DNA of 52,072 bases from Sphingobacterium alimentarium (GCF_004342685.1 NZ_SMBZ01000023.1:1-52072), one strand, 5' to 3'. Shown: positions 1 through 9,869, counted from the stretch's first letter. Program-made: numbers and translations. The notes: a model not told the origin generated them from the sequence alone.

Positions 1-493
1 ATCTATAGTTTTCGTCATCAAAACATACGAGCCATACCTTTTCTAACGTCTTATTATTCGCTAAAAATTCGGATATTGCTTTGATAGCTATTTTTGCAGC
101 TCTATCTTTTGGAAATCCATATACGCCCGTACTTATGGAAGGAAATGCTACAGTCTTGCAATCCATTTTTACGGCCAACTGCAGAGAATTAATATAACAG
201 TTTTTCAAATTTTCATCTTCATGCTGCGTGGCATTTTTCCATATTGGACCCACGGTGTGAATGACATATTTGGCTGATAATCTACCTGCTGTTGTTAATA
301 CAGCTTGGCCAGTCGGACAAGTTCCTTGCTCGGTTATAATCTTTTTGCATTCTTCTAAAATTTCTTCCCCGCCGGCTCGATGTATGGCGCCATCAACACC
401 TCCACCGCCCATAAGTGAGGAATTTGCCGCATTGACAATGGCATCTACTTGTATCTGTGTGATGTCGCCTTTTATTACTTCTATTCTATTCAT
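1..493 (-). CDS. Macro domain protein (ADP-ribose / O-acetyl-ADP-ribose hydrolase type), C-terminal end cut by window edge
   Basis: I translated the minus strand from the ATG at 493; the frame stays open to base 2, giving about 164 residues. The start reads [20 protein letters not shown], followed by [17 protein letters not shown], which is the macrodomain ADP-ribose loop with its Asn and Gly-rich turn. Later come the segments VGPIW and [11 protein letters not shown], the second phosphate-binding loop. Stand-alone macrodomains are about 170 residues, so only a few residues should be missing. The family binds ADP-ribose and removes acetyl or ADP-ribosyl groups; the true substrate cannot be told from sequence. 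It reads in the same direction as kdsB, but a terminator hairpin lies between them. Confidence 0.93.
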   Translation of the reverse strand, partial: MNRIEVIKGDITQIQVDAIVNAANSSLMGGGGVDGAIHRAGGEEILEECKKIITEQGTCPTGQAVLTTAGRLSAKYVIHTVGPIWKNATQHEDENLKNCYINSLQLAVKMDCKTVAFPSISTGVYGFPKDRAAKIAIKAISEFLANNKTLEKVWLVCFDDENYR

Positions 494-538
494 TTCTTGT
501 TTTGTTTGGTCGATGAACAACAATCCGTTATAAATAGT

Positions 539-589
539 AAAAGGATAAATTCCAATAAATTTTTATTTCATTCGAATTTATCCTTTTTA
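539..589. terminator. Stem-loop terminator after kdsB
   Basis: A 14-bp perfect stem (left arm 539-552, right arm 574-587, core GGATAAATTC) lies 20 bases past the kdsB stop and upstream of the macrodomain start. A/T runs at both ends allow use in either direction. Confidence 0.7.
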
Positions 590-608
590 TACAACCTTTA
601 CGAAGAGT

Positions 609-1352
609 TTATAGATTGAAATACTTGTCTAACACATACTGTAGATCTTCGGGAGTGTCTATAGCGTCGTTGGAATGTGTAGACACTGCTGTTTGTATCT
701 TATAGCCATTGTCTATCCATCTCAACTGCTCTAAAGATTCCATCGTTTCTAAATCGGATAGGGGTAAGGCAGTCAGTTGTTTTAAAATATCTAGGCGGTA
801 CCCGTAGATGCCTATGTGATTGTAATAGGGTCTGTGGTTTAACCACTGATTTGACTTTTGCCCACGTAAAAAAGGAACTGCCTGTCTCGAGAAGTAAATT
901 GCTTCACCCTTACGGTTGAGCACTACCTTGGGTTTGTTTTCGTTGAATAGTTCGTCTTCGGATTCTACACGACGAATCAAAGTAGCAATTTCAGTATCCG
1001 CCTGTTGGAAGCAGGATGCCAACAAATCAATTTGTTGCGGATCGATAAAAGGTTCATCGCCCTGTATATTAATCGCAACATCGAAACCAACCAGAGTCGC
1101 AGCTACCTCAGCACAGCGGTCTGTGCCCGATTGATGCTCTTTGTTGGTCATCATGACATTGCCAGCAAAACTTTTGACATGGTCATAGATGCGTTGATCA
1201 TCTGTAGCGACAATCACTTCGGATAGTGAAGTAGCGTGCTTCGCTTGATGATACACCCGTTGAATCATACTTTGACCGGCTATATCCGCTAAGGGCTTGC
1301 CAGGGAAACGACTCGAATCGTATCGAGCAGGAATGATACCGATTATTTTCAT
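609..1352 (-). CDS. kdsB: 3-deoxy-manno-octulosonate cytidylyltransferase (CMP-KDO synthetase)
   Basis: This enzyme activates KDO with CTP to give CMP-KDO, the donor for the inner core of lipopolysaccharide, and acts in the cytosol. The 247-residue length matches the family. The N-terminus MKIIGIIPARYDSSRFPGKP is the nucleotide-binding signature of CMP-sugar synthetases, and NIQGDEPFI carries the metal/substrate-binding Asp. The C-terminal part (TMESLEQLRWIDNGY, then DTPEDL) is also typical. It stands as a single gene; the next gene upstream is an acetyltransferase with no link to lipid A-core synthesis. Its presence confirms a Gram-negative outer membrane with KDO-containing LPS. Confidence 0.97.
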   Translation of the reverse strand: MKIIGIIPARYDSSRFPGKPLADIAGQSMIQRVYHQAKHATSLSEVIVATDDQRIYDHVKSFAGNVMMTNKEHQSGTDRCAEVAATLVGFDVAINIQGDEPFIDPQQIDLLASCFQQADTEIATLIRRVESEDELFNENKPKVVLNRKGEAIYFSRQAVPFLRGQKSNQWLNHRPYYNHIGIYGYRLDILKQLTALPLSDLETMESLEQLRWIDNGYKIQTAVSTHSNDAIDTPEDLQYVLDKYFNL

Positions 1353-1483
1353 AGTGTAAAACTAATTAATAATTAAAATAAATCCTTACAAATGCTAACG
1401 CAATATGGCCAAATTCTCTAGAGTAATAGGTATAAAACTTGCTTTTTTCGCATACCTACCTCCATTAGCATTATTCCAGGAAT

Positions 1484-1933
1484 TTATTTTAATTTTTTCT
1501 CAAAACATCTACTCTCTATAACATCCTTATAAGGTTCATAGTTTTCAATTCGGATATAATTACATTTTTTATACAGGGCAATTGCTTCTTTCATCTTTTC
1601 TCCAGTTTCTAGAATACATCGCTTGTAGCCCAATTCCTTTGCCCACTTTTCCAAATTGTTCAGTACCAATGCTGCAATCCCTTTGCTCCGCATGTGAGGC
1701 AACACAAACATACGTTTCACTTCCATAGTCTCTTTGTCGTATTCTTTTATAGCTCCGCAAGCGATGGCTTGCTCGCTGTCATACGCTACGACTACATGTT
1801 GAATCAAGTCTATCTTATTGAACTGTACAAAAAAATCATTTTTGTCACCATTTTTTATCGCTAAATCCTGATCGAGACTTTTTACAAGATTCGTGAAATC
1901 TATATTTTCAGAAGTGGTACGTATGAGGTTCAT
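1484..1933 (-). CDS. GNAT family N-acetyltransferase
   Basis: A 149-residue protein with a single GNAT fold. The acetyl-CoA binding motif A is seen as VKRMFVLPHMRSKGIAALVL (about residues 72-91), with the R-x-x-G-x-A/G phosphate loop. It is followed by a helix and the YKRCILETGEKMKEAIALYK segment typical of motif B. The family moves an acetyl group from acetyl-CoA to an amine; the substrate is unknown. The gene starts at the ATG at 1933 and stands alone between glnN and kdsB, both on the same strand. Confidence 0.9.
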   Translation of the reverse strand: MNLIRTTSENIDFTNLVKSLDQDLAIKNGDKNDFFVQFNKIDLIQHVVVAYDSEQAIACGAIKEYDKETMEVKRMFVLPHMRSKGIAALVLNNLEKWAKELGYKRCILETGEKMKEAIALYKKCNYIRIENYEPYKDVIESRCFEKKLK

Positions 1934-1974
1934 GTTTTATGCCGTTATCTATTTAAATTTGATTATAGTCTCCA

Positions 1975-2007
1975 AATAAAAAATAGCCAACATATTGCTG
2001 GCTATTT
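1975..2007 (-). terminator. Terminator of glnN
   Basis: A 9-bp stem AAATAGCCA / TGGCTATTT (1981-1989 and 1999-2007) lies just past the glnN stop. On the minus strand it is followed by a T-rich run. Confidence 0.75.
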
Positions 2008-2035
2008 CGATTGATATATTAAGGTTGATTAGTTG

Positions 2036-4225
2036 CTAGTGAATAAATAGAAGCTCACGCAATTTTGGTAATGGCCATTTCGCATCATCAACGATTTTTT
2101 CCAATTTGTTGACGTGGTAACGGATTTCATCAAAATATGGTTTCACCACTTCGTCATAAGCGATAGCTTTCTCTCTTAGAACTTCGTTTACGTTTGCTTT
2201 TTTACGTGCTTGACGCATTTCTTCCGCTTTTTCTAAGATTGTATTTGTGTGTTTGGAGATACGCTCAACTAAGTTCAATTGAGAAGAATAAGCTTCTTTG
2301 CTCAAACCTAAGTCTTGTAGACCTTTTACATTTTTAATTAACTCATTTTGGTAAGTAAATGCAGCAGGAGCGATTTGACTATTCACTACATCGCCGATTA
2401 CGCGCGCTTCGATTTGTAATTTTTTATAGAAGTTTTCTAACAAAATTTCATGACGTGCTTCAGATTCGCGTTTCGAATAGATGCCTAATCTTTCGAATAA
2501 TTCTAATGATTCTTCTTTTACGTATACATCTAATGCTTTTGGCGTAGACTTGATGTTTGACAAACCTCTAGCTTCAGCTTCAGTAGCCCACTCCTCGCTA
2601 TAACCATTTCCTTCGAAACGAATAGCTTTAGAATCTTTGATGTATTTACGAATAACGTTTAAGATAGCAAGATCTTTCTTCGTTCCTTTTTTGATTTGTT
2701 TATCTACTTCAGCTTTGAATTCGATCAATTGTGCAGCTACGATAGCATTCAAAACTGTCATTGGCAATGCAGAGTTCGCAGAAGAACCTACTGCGCGGAA
2801 TTCAAATTTATTACCTGTGAAAGCAAAAGGTGATGTACGGTTACGGTCAGTAGTATCCAATCTCAATTCAGGGATTTTAGGGATGCCATGCCATAAGTTT
2901 GTTTCTGCTTTTACTTTTTTGGCTACGCGCGCTGATTCTACTTCTTCTAAAATTTCATCCAACTGCGAACCCAAGAAGATAGAGATAATTGCAGGAGGAG
3001 CCTCGTTAGCACCTAGACGGTGGTCATTCGAGTGACTTGCGATAGAAGCACGTAATAAATCTGCATATTCATAAACAGCCTTGATTGTGTTTACAAAGAA
3101 TGTCAAGAACATCAGGTTGTTTTTAGGAGTTTTTCCTGGAGACAACAAGTTTACGCCTGTATTCGTGATTAATGACCAGTTGTTGTGTTTGCCTGATCCA
3201 TTTACACCTGAATATGGTTTTTCGTGTAATAATACTTTGAAGTTGTGGCGAATAGCTACTTGCTCCATTACATTCATCAACAATTGGTTGTGGTCAATAG
3301 CCAAGTTGATTTCTTCGTACATTGGCGCACATTCGAATTGAGAAGGAGCGACCTCGTTGTGACGAGTTTTTAATGGAATACCTAATTTCAAAGCTTCATT
3401 TTCAAGGTCTACCATGAATGCTAATACGCGTTCAGGAATAGCACCAAAGTAATGATCTTCTAATTGCTGTCCTTTAGCAGACATATGTCCAAATAATGTA
3501 CGACCAGTTAATTGTAAATCAGGGCGTGCATTGTACAATGCTAAGTCTACTAAGAAATATTCTTGTTCGATACCTAAAGAGGCATTTACTTTAGTTACTT
3601 GTTTGTCAAAATATTGTGCTACATCAGTTGCCGCTTTGTCTACTGCCGCTACAGCTTTCAACAATGGCGCTTTGTAGTCCAATGATTCCCCTGTGTAAGA
3701 CACAAAAACCGTAGGTATACATAGCGTCTTACCCGCTGGCGTCTCATATACAAATGCAGGTGATGTTGGATCCCAAGCTGTATATCCACGTGCTTCGAAC
3801 GTGTTACGGATACCACCATTCGGGAATGAAGAGGCATCTGGCTCTTGTTGTACTAACGCATCACCAGTGAATTTTTCAATCGCATTGCCATTCTCATCAG
3901 GCTCGAAAAAAGCATCATGTTTTTCGGCTGTCGTACCTGTCAAAGGTTGGAACCAGTGTGTATAATGTGAAGCACCATTCTCAATTGCCCATGTTTTCAT
4001 CGCTTGAGAAATAGCATCCGCTATCTCACGGGAGATAACAGCTCCTTCTTCGATTGATTTACTAAGTTCTTTGAAAGTAGATTTAGGTAAGTAAGACTGC
4101 ATCTTAGCCATTGTAAACACATTTTTGCCAAAAATGTTAATAGCTCTTTTCGTATTTACCTTTTCTTCTGGAATTCCAGGTCTTGTTGTTACTGCGTTTA
4201 ATGATTCAAATCTGAAGTTTGACAT
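2036..4225 (-). CDS. glnN: Glutamine synthetase type III (GSIII)
   Basis: Glutamine synthetase joins ammonia to glutamate using ATP and is the main entry of ammonia at low nitrogen. At 729 residues this is the long type III form, common in Bacteroidetes and cyanobacteria, not the 450-residue GSI. Visible family blocks include KTLCIPTVFVSYTGESLDYK, the EQEYFLVD segment with metal-binding Glu, KTRHNEVAPSQFE, the HEKPYSGVNGSGKHNNWS block with the catalytic-site His, and NRTSPFAFTGNKFEFRA. The C-terminal 150 residues are a helical extension specific to type III. The start MSNFRFESL matches the family. It is a single gene with its own terminator. No PII or regulator gene lies next to it here. Confidence 0.97.
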   Translation of the reverse strand: MSNFRFESLNAVTTRPGIPEEKVNTKRAINIFGKNVFTMAKMQSYLPKSTFKELSKSIEEGAVISREIADAISQAMKTWAIENGASHYTHWFQPLTGTTAEKHDAFFEPDENGNAIEKFTGDALVQQEPDASSFPNGGIRNTFEARGYTAWDPTSPAFVYETPAGKTLCIPTVFVSYTGESLDYKAPLLKAVAAVDKAATDVAQYFDKQVTKVNASLGIEQEYFLVDLALYNARPDLQLTGRTLFGHMSAKGQQLEDHYFGAIPERVLAFMVDLENEALKLGIPLKTRHNEVAPSQFECAPMYEEINLAIDHNQLLMNVMEQVAIRHNFKVLLHEKPYSGVNGSGKHNNWSLITNTGVNLLSPGKTPKNNLMFLTFFVNTIKAVYEYADLLRASIASHSNDHRLGANEAPPAIISIFLGSQLDEILEEVESARVAKKVKAETNLWHGIPKIPELRLDTTDRNRTSPFAFTGNKFEFRAVGSSANSALPMTVLNAIVAAQLIEFKAEVDKQIKKGTKKDLAILNVIRKYIKDSKAIRFEGNGYSEEWATEAEARGLSNIKSTPKALDVYVKEESLELFERLGIYSKRESEARHEILLENFYKKLQIEARVIGDVVNSQIAPAAFTYQNELIKNVKGLQDLGLSKEAYSSQLNLVERISKHTNTILEKAEEMRQARKKANVNEVLREKAIAYDEVVKPYFDEIRYHVNKLEKIVDDAKWPLPKLRELLFIH

Positions 4226-4536
4226 TTTATCTGAGTTTGGTTGTGTCTTTGTGTTGTTTTTATCTTTACGATGTTCAAAAATACGTTATGAAGTTAAATT
4301 TTTATAATTTTTTTCAAAAAATATATAAAATGCATGATGTTTTCATTTTTTTTGGGTTGAATTTCGTGTTTGAATGCATTTTTTTAATGCTGTTTTCAGA
4401 AAAATAAAGTGAAAAACATTAATATTTCATTTTTTTCATGTTTCGATAGTGTTGTGGTTGATTATTTTTGAGAATAAAAAGACGAGGGGTCAAGCAATAA
4501 TGCTGACCCCTCGCCTCTGTAAGATTAAAATGTTTA
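4226..4536. other. 311-bp intergenic stretch: glnN leader and S9-peptidase terminator
   Basis: The stretch is strongly A/T-rich. Next to glnN it holds a possible minus-strand -7 box (TATTTTTG, complement of 4276-4283), but no matching -33 box at the right distance. Next to the peptidase it holds the terminator at 4474-4513. No ORF with credible coding character was seen in it. Confidence 0.5.
4474..4513 (-). terminator. Terminator of the S9 peptidase gene
   Basis: A strong GC-rich stem (CGAGGGGTC / GACCCCTCG plus AGCA/TGCT with one bulged A, loop ATAA) spans 4483-4513. It is followed by a T-run on the minus strand. Confidence 0.8.
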
Positions 4537-7374
4537 TTAATCTGTAATCTCTAATCCCCACTCAATACCTTTATCCACTGCTTTGATACCTTTTTTGATC
4601 CAGTCCGCTGCAGGTTTTCCTTTGAGGAAGTGATCAAAAAATTGAGCTTGGCGCTTTTGTATATCTTTACGGTTTTGACGTTGTATCAAGTTGTGATCAT
4701 CACCATTGTAATTTAACAACCACACAGGTTTTTGTAGACGACGTAGTGCAGTAAACATTTCAATACCTTGATACCATGGCACAGCACCATCATTGTCATT
4801 GTGCATGATAGCTACCGGAGTCGTTACTTTGTCCATAAAGAATAGAGGAGAATTCTCAATGTACAAATCACGATTTTCCCAAAGTGTCGCTCCTAATCGG
4901 CTTTGTGATTTTTCGTATTGGAATTGTCTTGACATACCGGATTGCCAACGGATACCACCATAGGCTGAAGTCATATTTACTACCGGAGCACCTGTCCACG
5001 CAGCAGCATACATATTTGTACGTGTGATAAGATGTGCGACTTGGTATCCTCCCCAGCTTTGTCCTTGAATAGCCATTTTTGTTTCATCTACCCATGCATT
5101 TTGTGCTAGGTACTTCATTCCCGAATTGATATATTCTTCTGCAGCCTGACCAGGATAGCCTGTCTGATAACGTATGTCCGGTGAGAATACCAAATATCCA
5201 TTACTCACGAAATATGAAATCATTAATCGCGATGGCGTAGGAGCAGGCTCGTGGTAATTATATAATCCTTCTGTGTGTGTTTCGTAGAAATAGGCGATAA
5301 TAGGATATTTCTTATTTGGCTCAAAATCCTCCGGTTTGTAAAGAATACCTTCGGCAGCATAACCTTTTGGTGTAGTCCATTTCACCAATTCGGCCGTGCC
5401 CCAATTGTAATTCTTTTGTTGAGGATTGATGTCTGTTAATTTGTTGAATGTGCTGAAATCTTTAGTAAGATATAAATCTGGATATTCAACGTAATTTTCT
5501 CTTGTTAATGCAAAAATGCTGTTTTTTTCGTTAGAAATTAATCGTTTGTAGCTGTTTTTAGATTGAATAATTTCTTTTAGGCTATTTTTCTTTGATAAAT
5601 TAATGTTGAAAAATCCATTTTCTTTCGTCAACTCGTTAAAAGAGGTAAGTAATAATGGTTTTTTGGTGTTTAGTACATTAAAAGGTACGCGCGGATCAGT
5701 ATTGCGGAACAATTGTGTACGCAAAACGATCTTATTCTCTCTACCAAAGCCATTCGTTACATTGTTTTTAGTTTTTCCATCAAAGCTAAAATACCAGATG
5801 TCGTAGCGATCATGCACATAAACACCCTTTCCATCTTCTGCCCATCCAGCGATACCATAAGAATTGGCAAGTGTTGGCATATCATTCTCCTCATTTGCGA
5901 ATGAAACATTGATGCCTTGGCTCAAAGGTATTTCCTGTTGGCTGTTAATGTTGTAAACAGACCAAGTACCTTTCTCCATGTCAAAGAACATGACTTGCTC
6001 GCTTTTCGGAGACAAGATTGCTTGACCCAATAGATTTTCTTTTATTAATTTTTTGCTTCCGTTGATAGTTGATACCAAAAATATATCTTGAGGAGCACCA
6101 TAAGACCATTGGGTAGCAATTCTGTTTTCTTTAGAAATACGTGATGTAATAGCCCATTCTTCATTGGAAGTAGTCGTGGTCGATAGTCTTCCGTAATCTT
6201 CGTCTACAAGAGGTATAAGTTTTTGAGATTGGAAATTGTACACCGCATCAAAACTTCTTGCGCGTTCACGGCCTACATTCACCAATTGCTGCGTCATTAG
6301 ATAATCATCCTGCCAATGCCAGATATCAACTTTAGCATGCTCGAATTCCACCAACGTGGTGTCTTTGACTTTAGGGATAGGAGCAAGACCCAAAAATAAT
6401 TTTTTGCCGTCCGCACTGAATGATAGATTAGCATCACCCGATACATACCAATTGGATGGAATGCCATTACTATTTTTGTCAATAAGGATGTGCGCTGTAT
6501 CTGTCTGCCAGTTGAAATTGTAAATTTTGAAATCTTTTGTTAAGGCTTTCTCAGGAGATTTATCTGCCGCAAATACCAAGCGCTGTGATAAGTCGTCAAA
6601 GTTGATGTTTTTGTAGGTTCCTTTGCCGTTACTGATTTTTTTCTGTGTCTTGTTGTTCAGATCGTACACATACAATCCTGCAATATTGGTCGTATCCTTG
6701 TCAGCTCCTTTTTTGGAGAATACCAAGTATTTTTCATTGTCATCGAAGTAATACGTATCAGCCTTCCATAGTTGCACAGTATCTTTTGTGGCAAGATTGT
6801 AGAGTATGAGTACGCTTTCTTTCTTTGCCGGTGCTTTGCGGGCTGCTGTTTTGGTAGAATCGGCAGGCTTATCTGCTGTTTTTGTTGTTGTATCTTGTTT
6901 GGAAGGGAGATCTAATTCCTGTTGATACGCGACAAATGATTTACTAAGACGCGCAGTTTTCCATCCTTTAATCGGACCGAGGTTGATTGTTTCTTTGGTT
7001 ACAATATTAAACACTGCCAAAGAGTCTTTCGGCATTTCATCAGGTTTTTTCTTTTTGATTTTTGCCTCACGGGTTTCTTTAAAATAAGGTTTGACACTGC
7101 TGAGGAAAAACTTTTCGTCTTGTGTTAAGCGCGGCATAGCACCTCTTTCTCTGCGGTATAATAGATTGTTTTGCTGATCTTTTAATTCGGTTACCGCATC
7201 TCCTTCTTGGGGTGATATGCTGTAATAAATATATTTCCCGGAGGGAGACAAAGTTTGTGTTGAGATGCTTTTCCAACTATCGAAAGCATCGTGGCCAATA
7301 GGTGGTTTTTGTTGTGCTTGTGAAGCCGCTGCGATTAATAATAATAACGCAGCACTGGTAAATTTTTCTTTCAT
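4537..7374 (-). CDS. S9 family prolyl-oligopeptidase-type exported serine peptidase
   Basis: A 945-residue exported protein. I place the start at the ATG at 7374, because MKEKFTSAALLLLIAAASQA is a clean signal peptide; 33 further in-frame codons upstream have no such character. The middle is a beta-propeller-like region with repeated short strands. It includes a Lys/Ala/Pro/Thr-rich linker near residues 160-190 that looks disordered. The last about 250 residues are an alpha/beta-hydrolase domain with the nucleophile motif GQSWGGYQ and late Asp and His (HNDNDGAVPW, GDDHNL) for the triad. The fold is that of acylaminoacyl and dipeptidyl peptidases that trim peptides in the periplasm. Exact specificity is unknown. 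It is divergent from the SIMPL gene. Confidence 0.9.
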   Translation of the reverse strand: MKEKFTSAALLLLIAAASQAQQKPPIGHDAFDSWKSISTQTLSPSGKYIYYSISPQEGDAVTELKDQQNNLLYRRERGAMPRLTQDEKFFLSSVKPYFKETREAKIKKKKPDEMPKDSLAVFNIVTKETINLGPIKGWKTARLSKSFVAYQQELDLPSKQDTTTKTADKPADSTKTAARKAPAKKESVLILYNLATKDTVQLWKADTYYFDDNEKYLVFSKKGADKDTTNIAGLYVYDLNNKTQKKISNGKGTYKNINFDDLSQRLVFAADKSPEKALTKDFKIYNFNWQTDTAHILIDKNSNGIPSNWYVSGDANLSFSADGKKLFLGLAPIPKVKDTTLVEFEHAKVDIWHWQDDYLMTQQLVNVGRERARSFDAVYNFQSQKLIPLVDEDYGRLSTTTTSNEEWAITSRISKENRIATQWSYGAPQDIFLVSTINGSKKLIKENLLGQAILSPKSEQVMFFDMEKGTWSVYNINSQQEIPLSQGINVSFANEENDMPTLANSYGIAGWAEDGKGVYVHDRYDIWYFSFDGKTKNNVTNGFGRENKIVLRTQLFRNTDPRVPFNVLNTKKPLLLTSFNELTKENGFFNINLSKKNSLKEIIQSKNSYKRLISNEKNSIFALTRENYVEYPDLYLTKDFSTFNKLTDINPQQKNYNWGTAELVKWTTPKGYAAEGILYKPEDFEPNKKYPIIAYFYETHTEGLYNYHEPAPTPSRLMISYFVSNGYLVFSPDIRYQTGYPGQAAEEYINSGMKYLAQNAWVDETKMAIQGQSWGGYQVAHLITRTNMYAAAWTGAPVVNMTSAYGGIRWQSGMSRQFQYEKSQSRLGATLWENRDLYIENSPLFFMDKVTTPVAIMHNDNDGAVPWYQGIEMFTALRRLQKPVWLLNYNGDDHNLIQRQNRKDIQKRQAQFFDHFLKGKPAADWIKKGIKAVDKGIEWGLEITD

Positions 7375-7491
7375 TGGGTGTTGATTATTTGGTAGCGCTA
7401 AATTTATGCAATAAAAATATATGTTTTTGCAACATTTTTGGCACGTTTTTTTACAATGAACGTTATATATCATATTACAATTATATAAAAC

Positions 7492-8223
7492 ATGAAATCT
7501 ACAACCGTAATCGTCAGTATTATTGCCGCCATGGCAATCATTGTCGCAGCCTTAGTATTGGGTAATGCTTTTAAATACAAATACAATGTGAGCAATACCA
7601 TTAATGTGACAGGTAATGCCAAAAAGGATTTTGATTCGGACATTGTAAAATGGTCGGCATCCTATAGTCGCAAATCGACAAACTTGAGTGAAGCTTCCGA
7701 ACAATTGAAGCAAGACCGTGAAATGGTGAAGAATTTTTTAATACAAAAAGGCATTAAAGAGAATGAAATTGTATTCGACGCTGTAAGTATAATCCGTGAT
7801 TTCAGTTATCATACAGATGAACGCGGAAATAGCTATAATACATTCACAGGATACAGCTTGAATCAGACGGTGAGTGTGGAGTCCAAGGATCTGGATAAGG
7901 TGGATAATGCGTCCCGTGAAATATCGGCGTTGATTTCACAAGGCGTGGAATTAGCTTCGAATGCACCGAATTATTATTATTCCAAATTGGAAGATTTGAA
8001 GTTGTCGTTGATTGCAGAGGCTTCGCAGAATGCTAAGGCTCGCGCAGAGAATATAGCGAAAGAATCGGGAAGTAGTCTTGGCGCTTTGCGCAAGGCAGAC
8101 TTGGGTGTTTTCCAAATCACAGGGCAAAATAACAATGAAGACTTTTCGTACGGTGGCGTCTTTAATACTACTTCACGCGCAAAAACGGCCAATATTACTG
8201 TCAAAGTGAGTTATGGTCAATAA
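7492..8223 (+). CDS. SIMPL domain protein (DUF541)
   Basis: A 243-residue protein with an N-terminal membrane anchor or signal (VIVSIIAAMAIIVAALVLG, residues 6-24) and a SIMPL/DUF541 domain. Family features are the opening VTGNAKKDFDSDIVKWS, the central FTGYSLNQTVSVESKDLDKV, and the run of Ala-rich helix AKARAENIAKESG near the end, closed by the strand TANITVKVSYG. The role of this envelope family in bacteria is unclear; some members affect stress tolerance. It is divergent from the S9 peptidase, with a 117-bp shared promoter region, and followed by the tRNA cluster. Confidence 0.88.
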   Translation: MKSTTVIVSIIAAMAIIVAALVLGNAFKYKYNVSNTINVTGNAKKDFDSDIVKWSASYSRKSTNLSEASEQLKQDREMVKNFLIQKGIKENEIVFDAVSIIRDFSYHTDERGNSYNTFTGYSLNQTVSVESKDLDKVDNASREISALISQGVELASNAPNYYYSKLEDLKLSLIAEASQNAKARAENIAKESGSSLGALRKADLGVFQITGQNNNEDFSYGGVFNTTSRAKTANITVKVSYGQ

Positions 8224-8287
8224 TTTTTAAGTTTTTTATAAAAAAATCAATTTGATATTCAGTTTATTAGTGCTGAGGAGCTTTTTT

Positions 8288-8339
8288 CGTGATGCAAATA
8301 TTTGGAATATTGGTTTCAACTTTAGATATTTGCATCGCG
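8288..8339. repeat. Large inverted repeat upstream of the tRNA-Thr/Tyr/Thr cluster
   Basis: The arms GATGCAAATAT (8291-8301) and ATATTTGCATC (8326-8336) are a perfect 11-bp match and extend by CG/CG with one G-U pair. The 24-base loop can itself fold (TTGGAA with TTTCAA). The repeat ends 15 bases before the first tRNA, so the tRNA promoter probably lies in it. There is no T-run, so it is not a normal terminator. Confidence 0.6.
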
Positions 8340-8353
8340 TTCTTAAATAATAC

Positions 8354-8426
<73 letters not shown>

Positions 8427-8449
8427 CAAATGTGAGAAATCACAGGTCT

Positions 8450-8530
8450 GGAGGGGTTCCAGAGCGGTCAAATGGGACGGACTGTAAATCCGTTGCTTCG
8501 GCTTCGAAGGTTCGAATCCTTCTCCCTCCA
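8450..8530 (+). tRNA. tRNA-Tyr (GTA)
   Basis: An 81-nt tRNA with the long variable arm typical of bacterial tRNA-Tyr. Acceptor GGAGGGG pairs with the 3' arm at 8523-8529, with one G-U pair. The anticodon loop CTGTAAA carries GTA, and the T-arm reads GGTTCGAATCC. It lies 23 bases after tRNA-Thr. Confidence 0.95.
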
Positions 8531-8539
8531 CTCCAAAAA

Positions 8540-8612
<73 letters not shown>

Positions 8613-8620
8613 CCAAAATA

Positions 8621-8656
8621 AAAAGCTCGACTTTCTTATGAAGGTCGAGCTTTTTT
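8621..8656. terminator. Terminator after the tRNA cluster, shared with the convergent MFS gene
   Basis: Stem AAAAGCTCGAC / GTCGAGCTTTT with a short loop and a T-run. It lies between the tRNA cluster (plus) and an MFS gene (minus) and can serve both. Confidence 0.85.
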
Positions 8657-8672
8657 GTTTTATCACTTGCAG

Positions 8673-9869
8673 TTACGCTTCTTGCAACTTGTGGTTGTAT
8701 TCTGTCTGTACCGCATCTTTTCTTTCTACTTTTACCAAGAAAATATAAGTTAATAACGCTCCGAAACTCGCCATCACGACTCCTACTAGCGAGGGATAAT
8801 TGTATGTAAGACCGTACATAATAGGTATAGCACCAAGATATGCGCCGATGGAATTACCTATATTAAATGCCGCTTGTCCGGCAGATGCAGCAAAAGTTTC
8901 TGCGCCTTTGGCGTTATTTATTAGCATCATCTGTAAAGATGGCGCTATACTAAATGCTATCATACCCGTAATGAATGCCATGGGGTAAGCCAAAACAGTA
9001 ATGTGTGCTATGAAAAATAGCACCAAAAGGCATGTCGCCATAGCCAAGAAACATGTAATGGCAGCCTTGGTTGGAGAAAGTGTGTCCGCGACTTTTCCAC
9101 CTAATATATTACCTACACACATACCTGCGCCAATCAGAATCATGATGATGGACACATTTCCTTCAGGGAGTCCCGATACGGTTGTTACTAATTTGGAAAT
9201 ATAGCTCATCCATGCAAACAGCCCACCTGTCCCAATGGATATAATTCCAATCATAAGCCAAGCTTCCCAACGTTTGAAATAGCCAATCTGCTGTTTGATA
9301 TTGTTATTTTTATTGGCCGGAAAATGAGGCATCCACAAATAAATCGTAAGGAAAGTGACAAGACCTAAAAAACTAATCACCGCATAGGTGATGCGCCAAT
9401 CGTAATGATGACCAATGTATGTACCTAATGGGACACCGGCTAAGTTGGCAATAGTCATCCCGGTAAACATCAAGGAAATAGCTTGGGCTTCTTTACCCGG
9501 CTTAGCAAGTTTGGCAGCGACAACAGAGCCAATACCAAAAAAGGCACCATGCGGTAGTCCCGAAATAAAACGAGAGATAAATAAGGTCCATTGGTTGGGC
9601 GCGAAAGTAAATGCTGCATTGAAAATAAAGAAAAGAAGCATTAAAAATAATAAAACATTTTTGGCTGGATATCTTGATGTAGCTGCAACAAGTGTGGGAG
9701 CACCCACAACAACACCTAAAGCATACAGTCCAATAAGGTTGCTGGCAGTAGGTATATCTATATTTACATCCTTAGCGATATCTGGCAAGATTCCCATCAT
9801 CGTAAATTCGGTCATCCCAATGGCTAACCCTCCAAATGCTAATGAAATAAGTCCTTTGTTGATCGGCAT
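8673..9869 (-). CDS. MFS transporter, DHA1/AraJ-like efflux type
   Basis: A 398-residue inner-membrane protein with about 12 hydrophobic segments. The opening LISLAFGGLAIGMTEFTMMG followed by LPDIAKD matches the AraJ/YdhP branch of the drug:H+ antiporter 1 group. A short basic loop after segment 2 (SRYPAKN) replaces the usual GRR(K) signature, as in this branch. The central loop near residue 190 is Asn/Lys-rich. Substrates of this branch are poorly known; sugar or drug export has been proposed. It is divergent from the LacI regulator, but a 250-bp gap and its family make membership of the sugar locus unlikely. Confidence 0.88.
   Translation of the reverse strand: MPINKGLISLAFGGLAIGMTEFTMMGILPDIAKDVNIDIPTASNLIGLYALGVVVGAPTLVAATSRYPAKNVLLFLMLLFFIFNAAFTFAPNQWTLFISRFISGLPHGAFFGIGSVVAAKLAKPGKEAQAISLMFTGMTIANLAGVPLGTYIGHHYDWRITYAVISFLGLVTFLTIYLWMPHFPANKNNNIKQQIGYFKRWEAWLMIGIISIGTGGLFAWMSYISKLVTTVSGLPEGNVSIIMILIGAGMCVGNILGGKVADTLSPTKAAITCFLAMATCLLVLFFIAHITVLAYPMAFITGMIAFSIAPSLQMMLINNAKGAETFAASAGQAAFNIGNSIGAYLGAIPIMYGLTYNYPSLVGVVMASFGALLTYIFLVKVERKDAVQTEYNHKLQEA

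Noticed and set aside
261..533. A 90-residue plus-strand frame at the left edge
   Set aside because: It is antisense to the macrodomain gene, whose minus-strand motifs are clear.
7375..7473. Longer start of the S9 peptidase at 7473
   Set aside because: The extra 33 residues are Cys/Asn-rich and precede a clean signal peptide. The ATG at 7374 is the better start.
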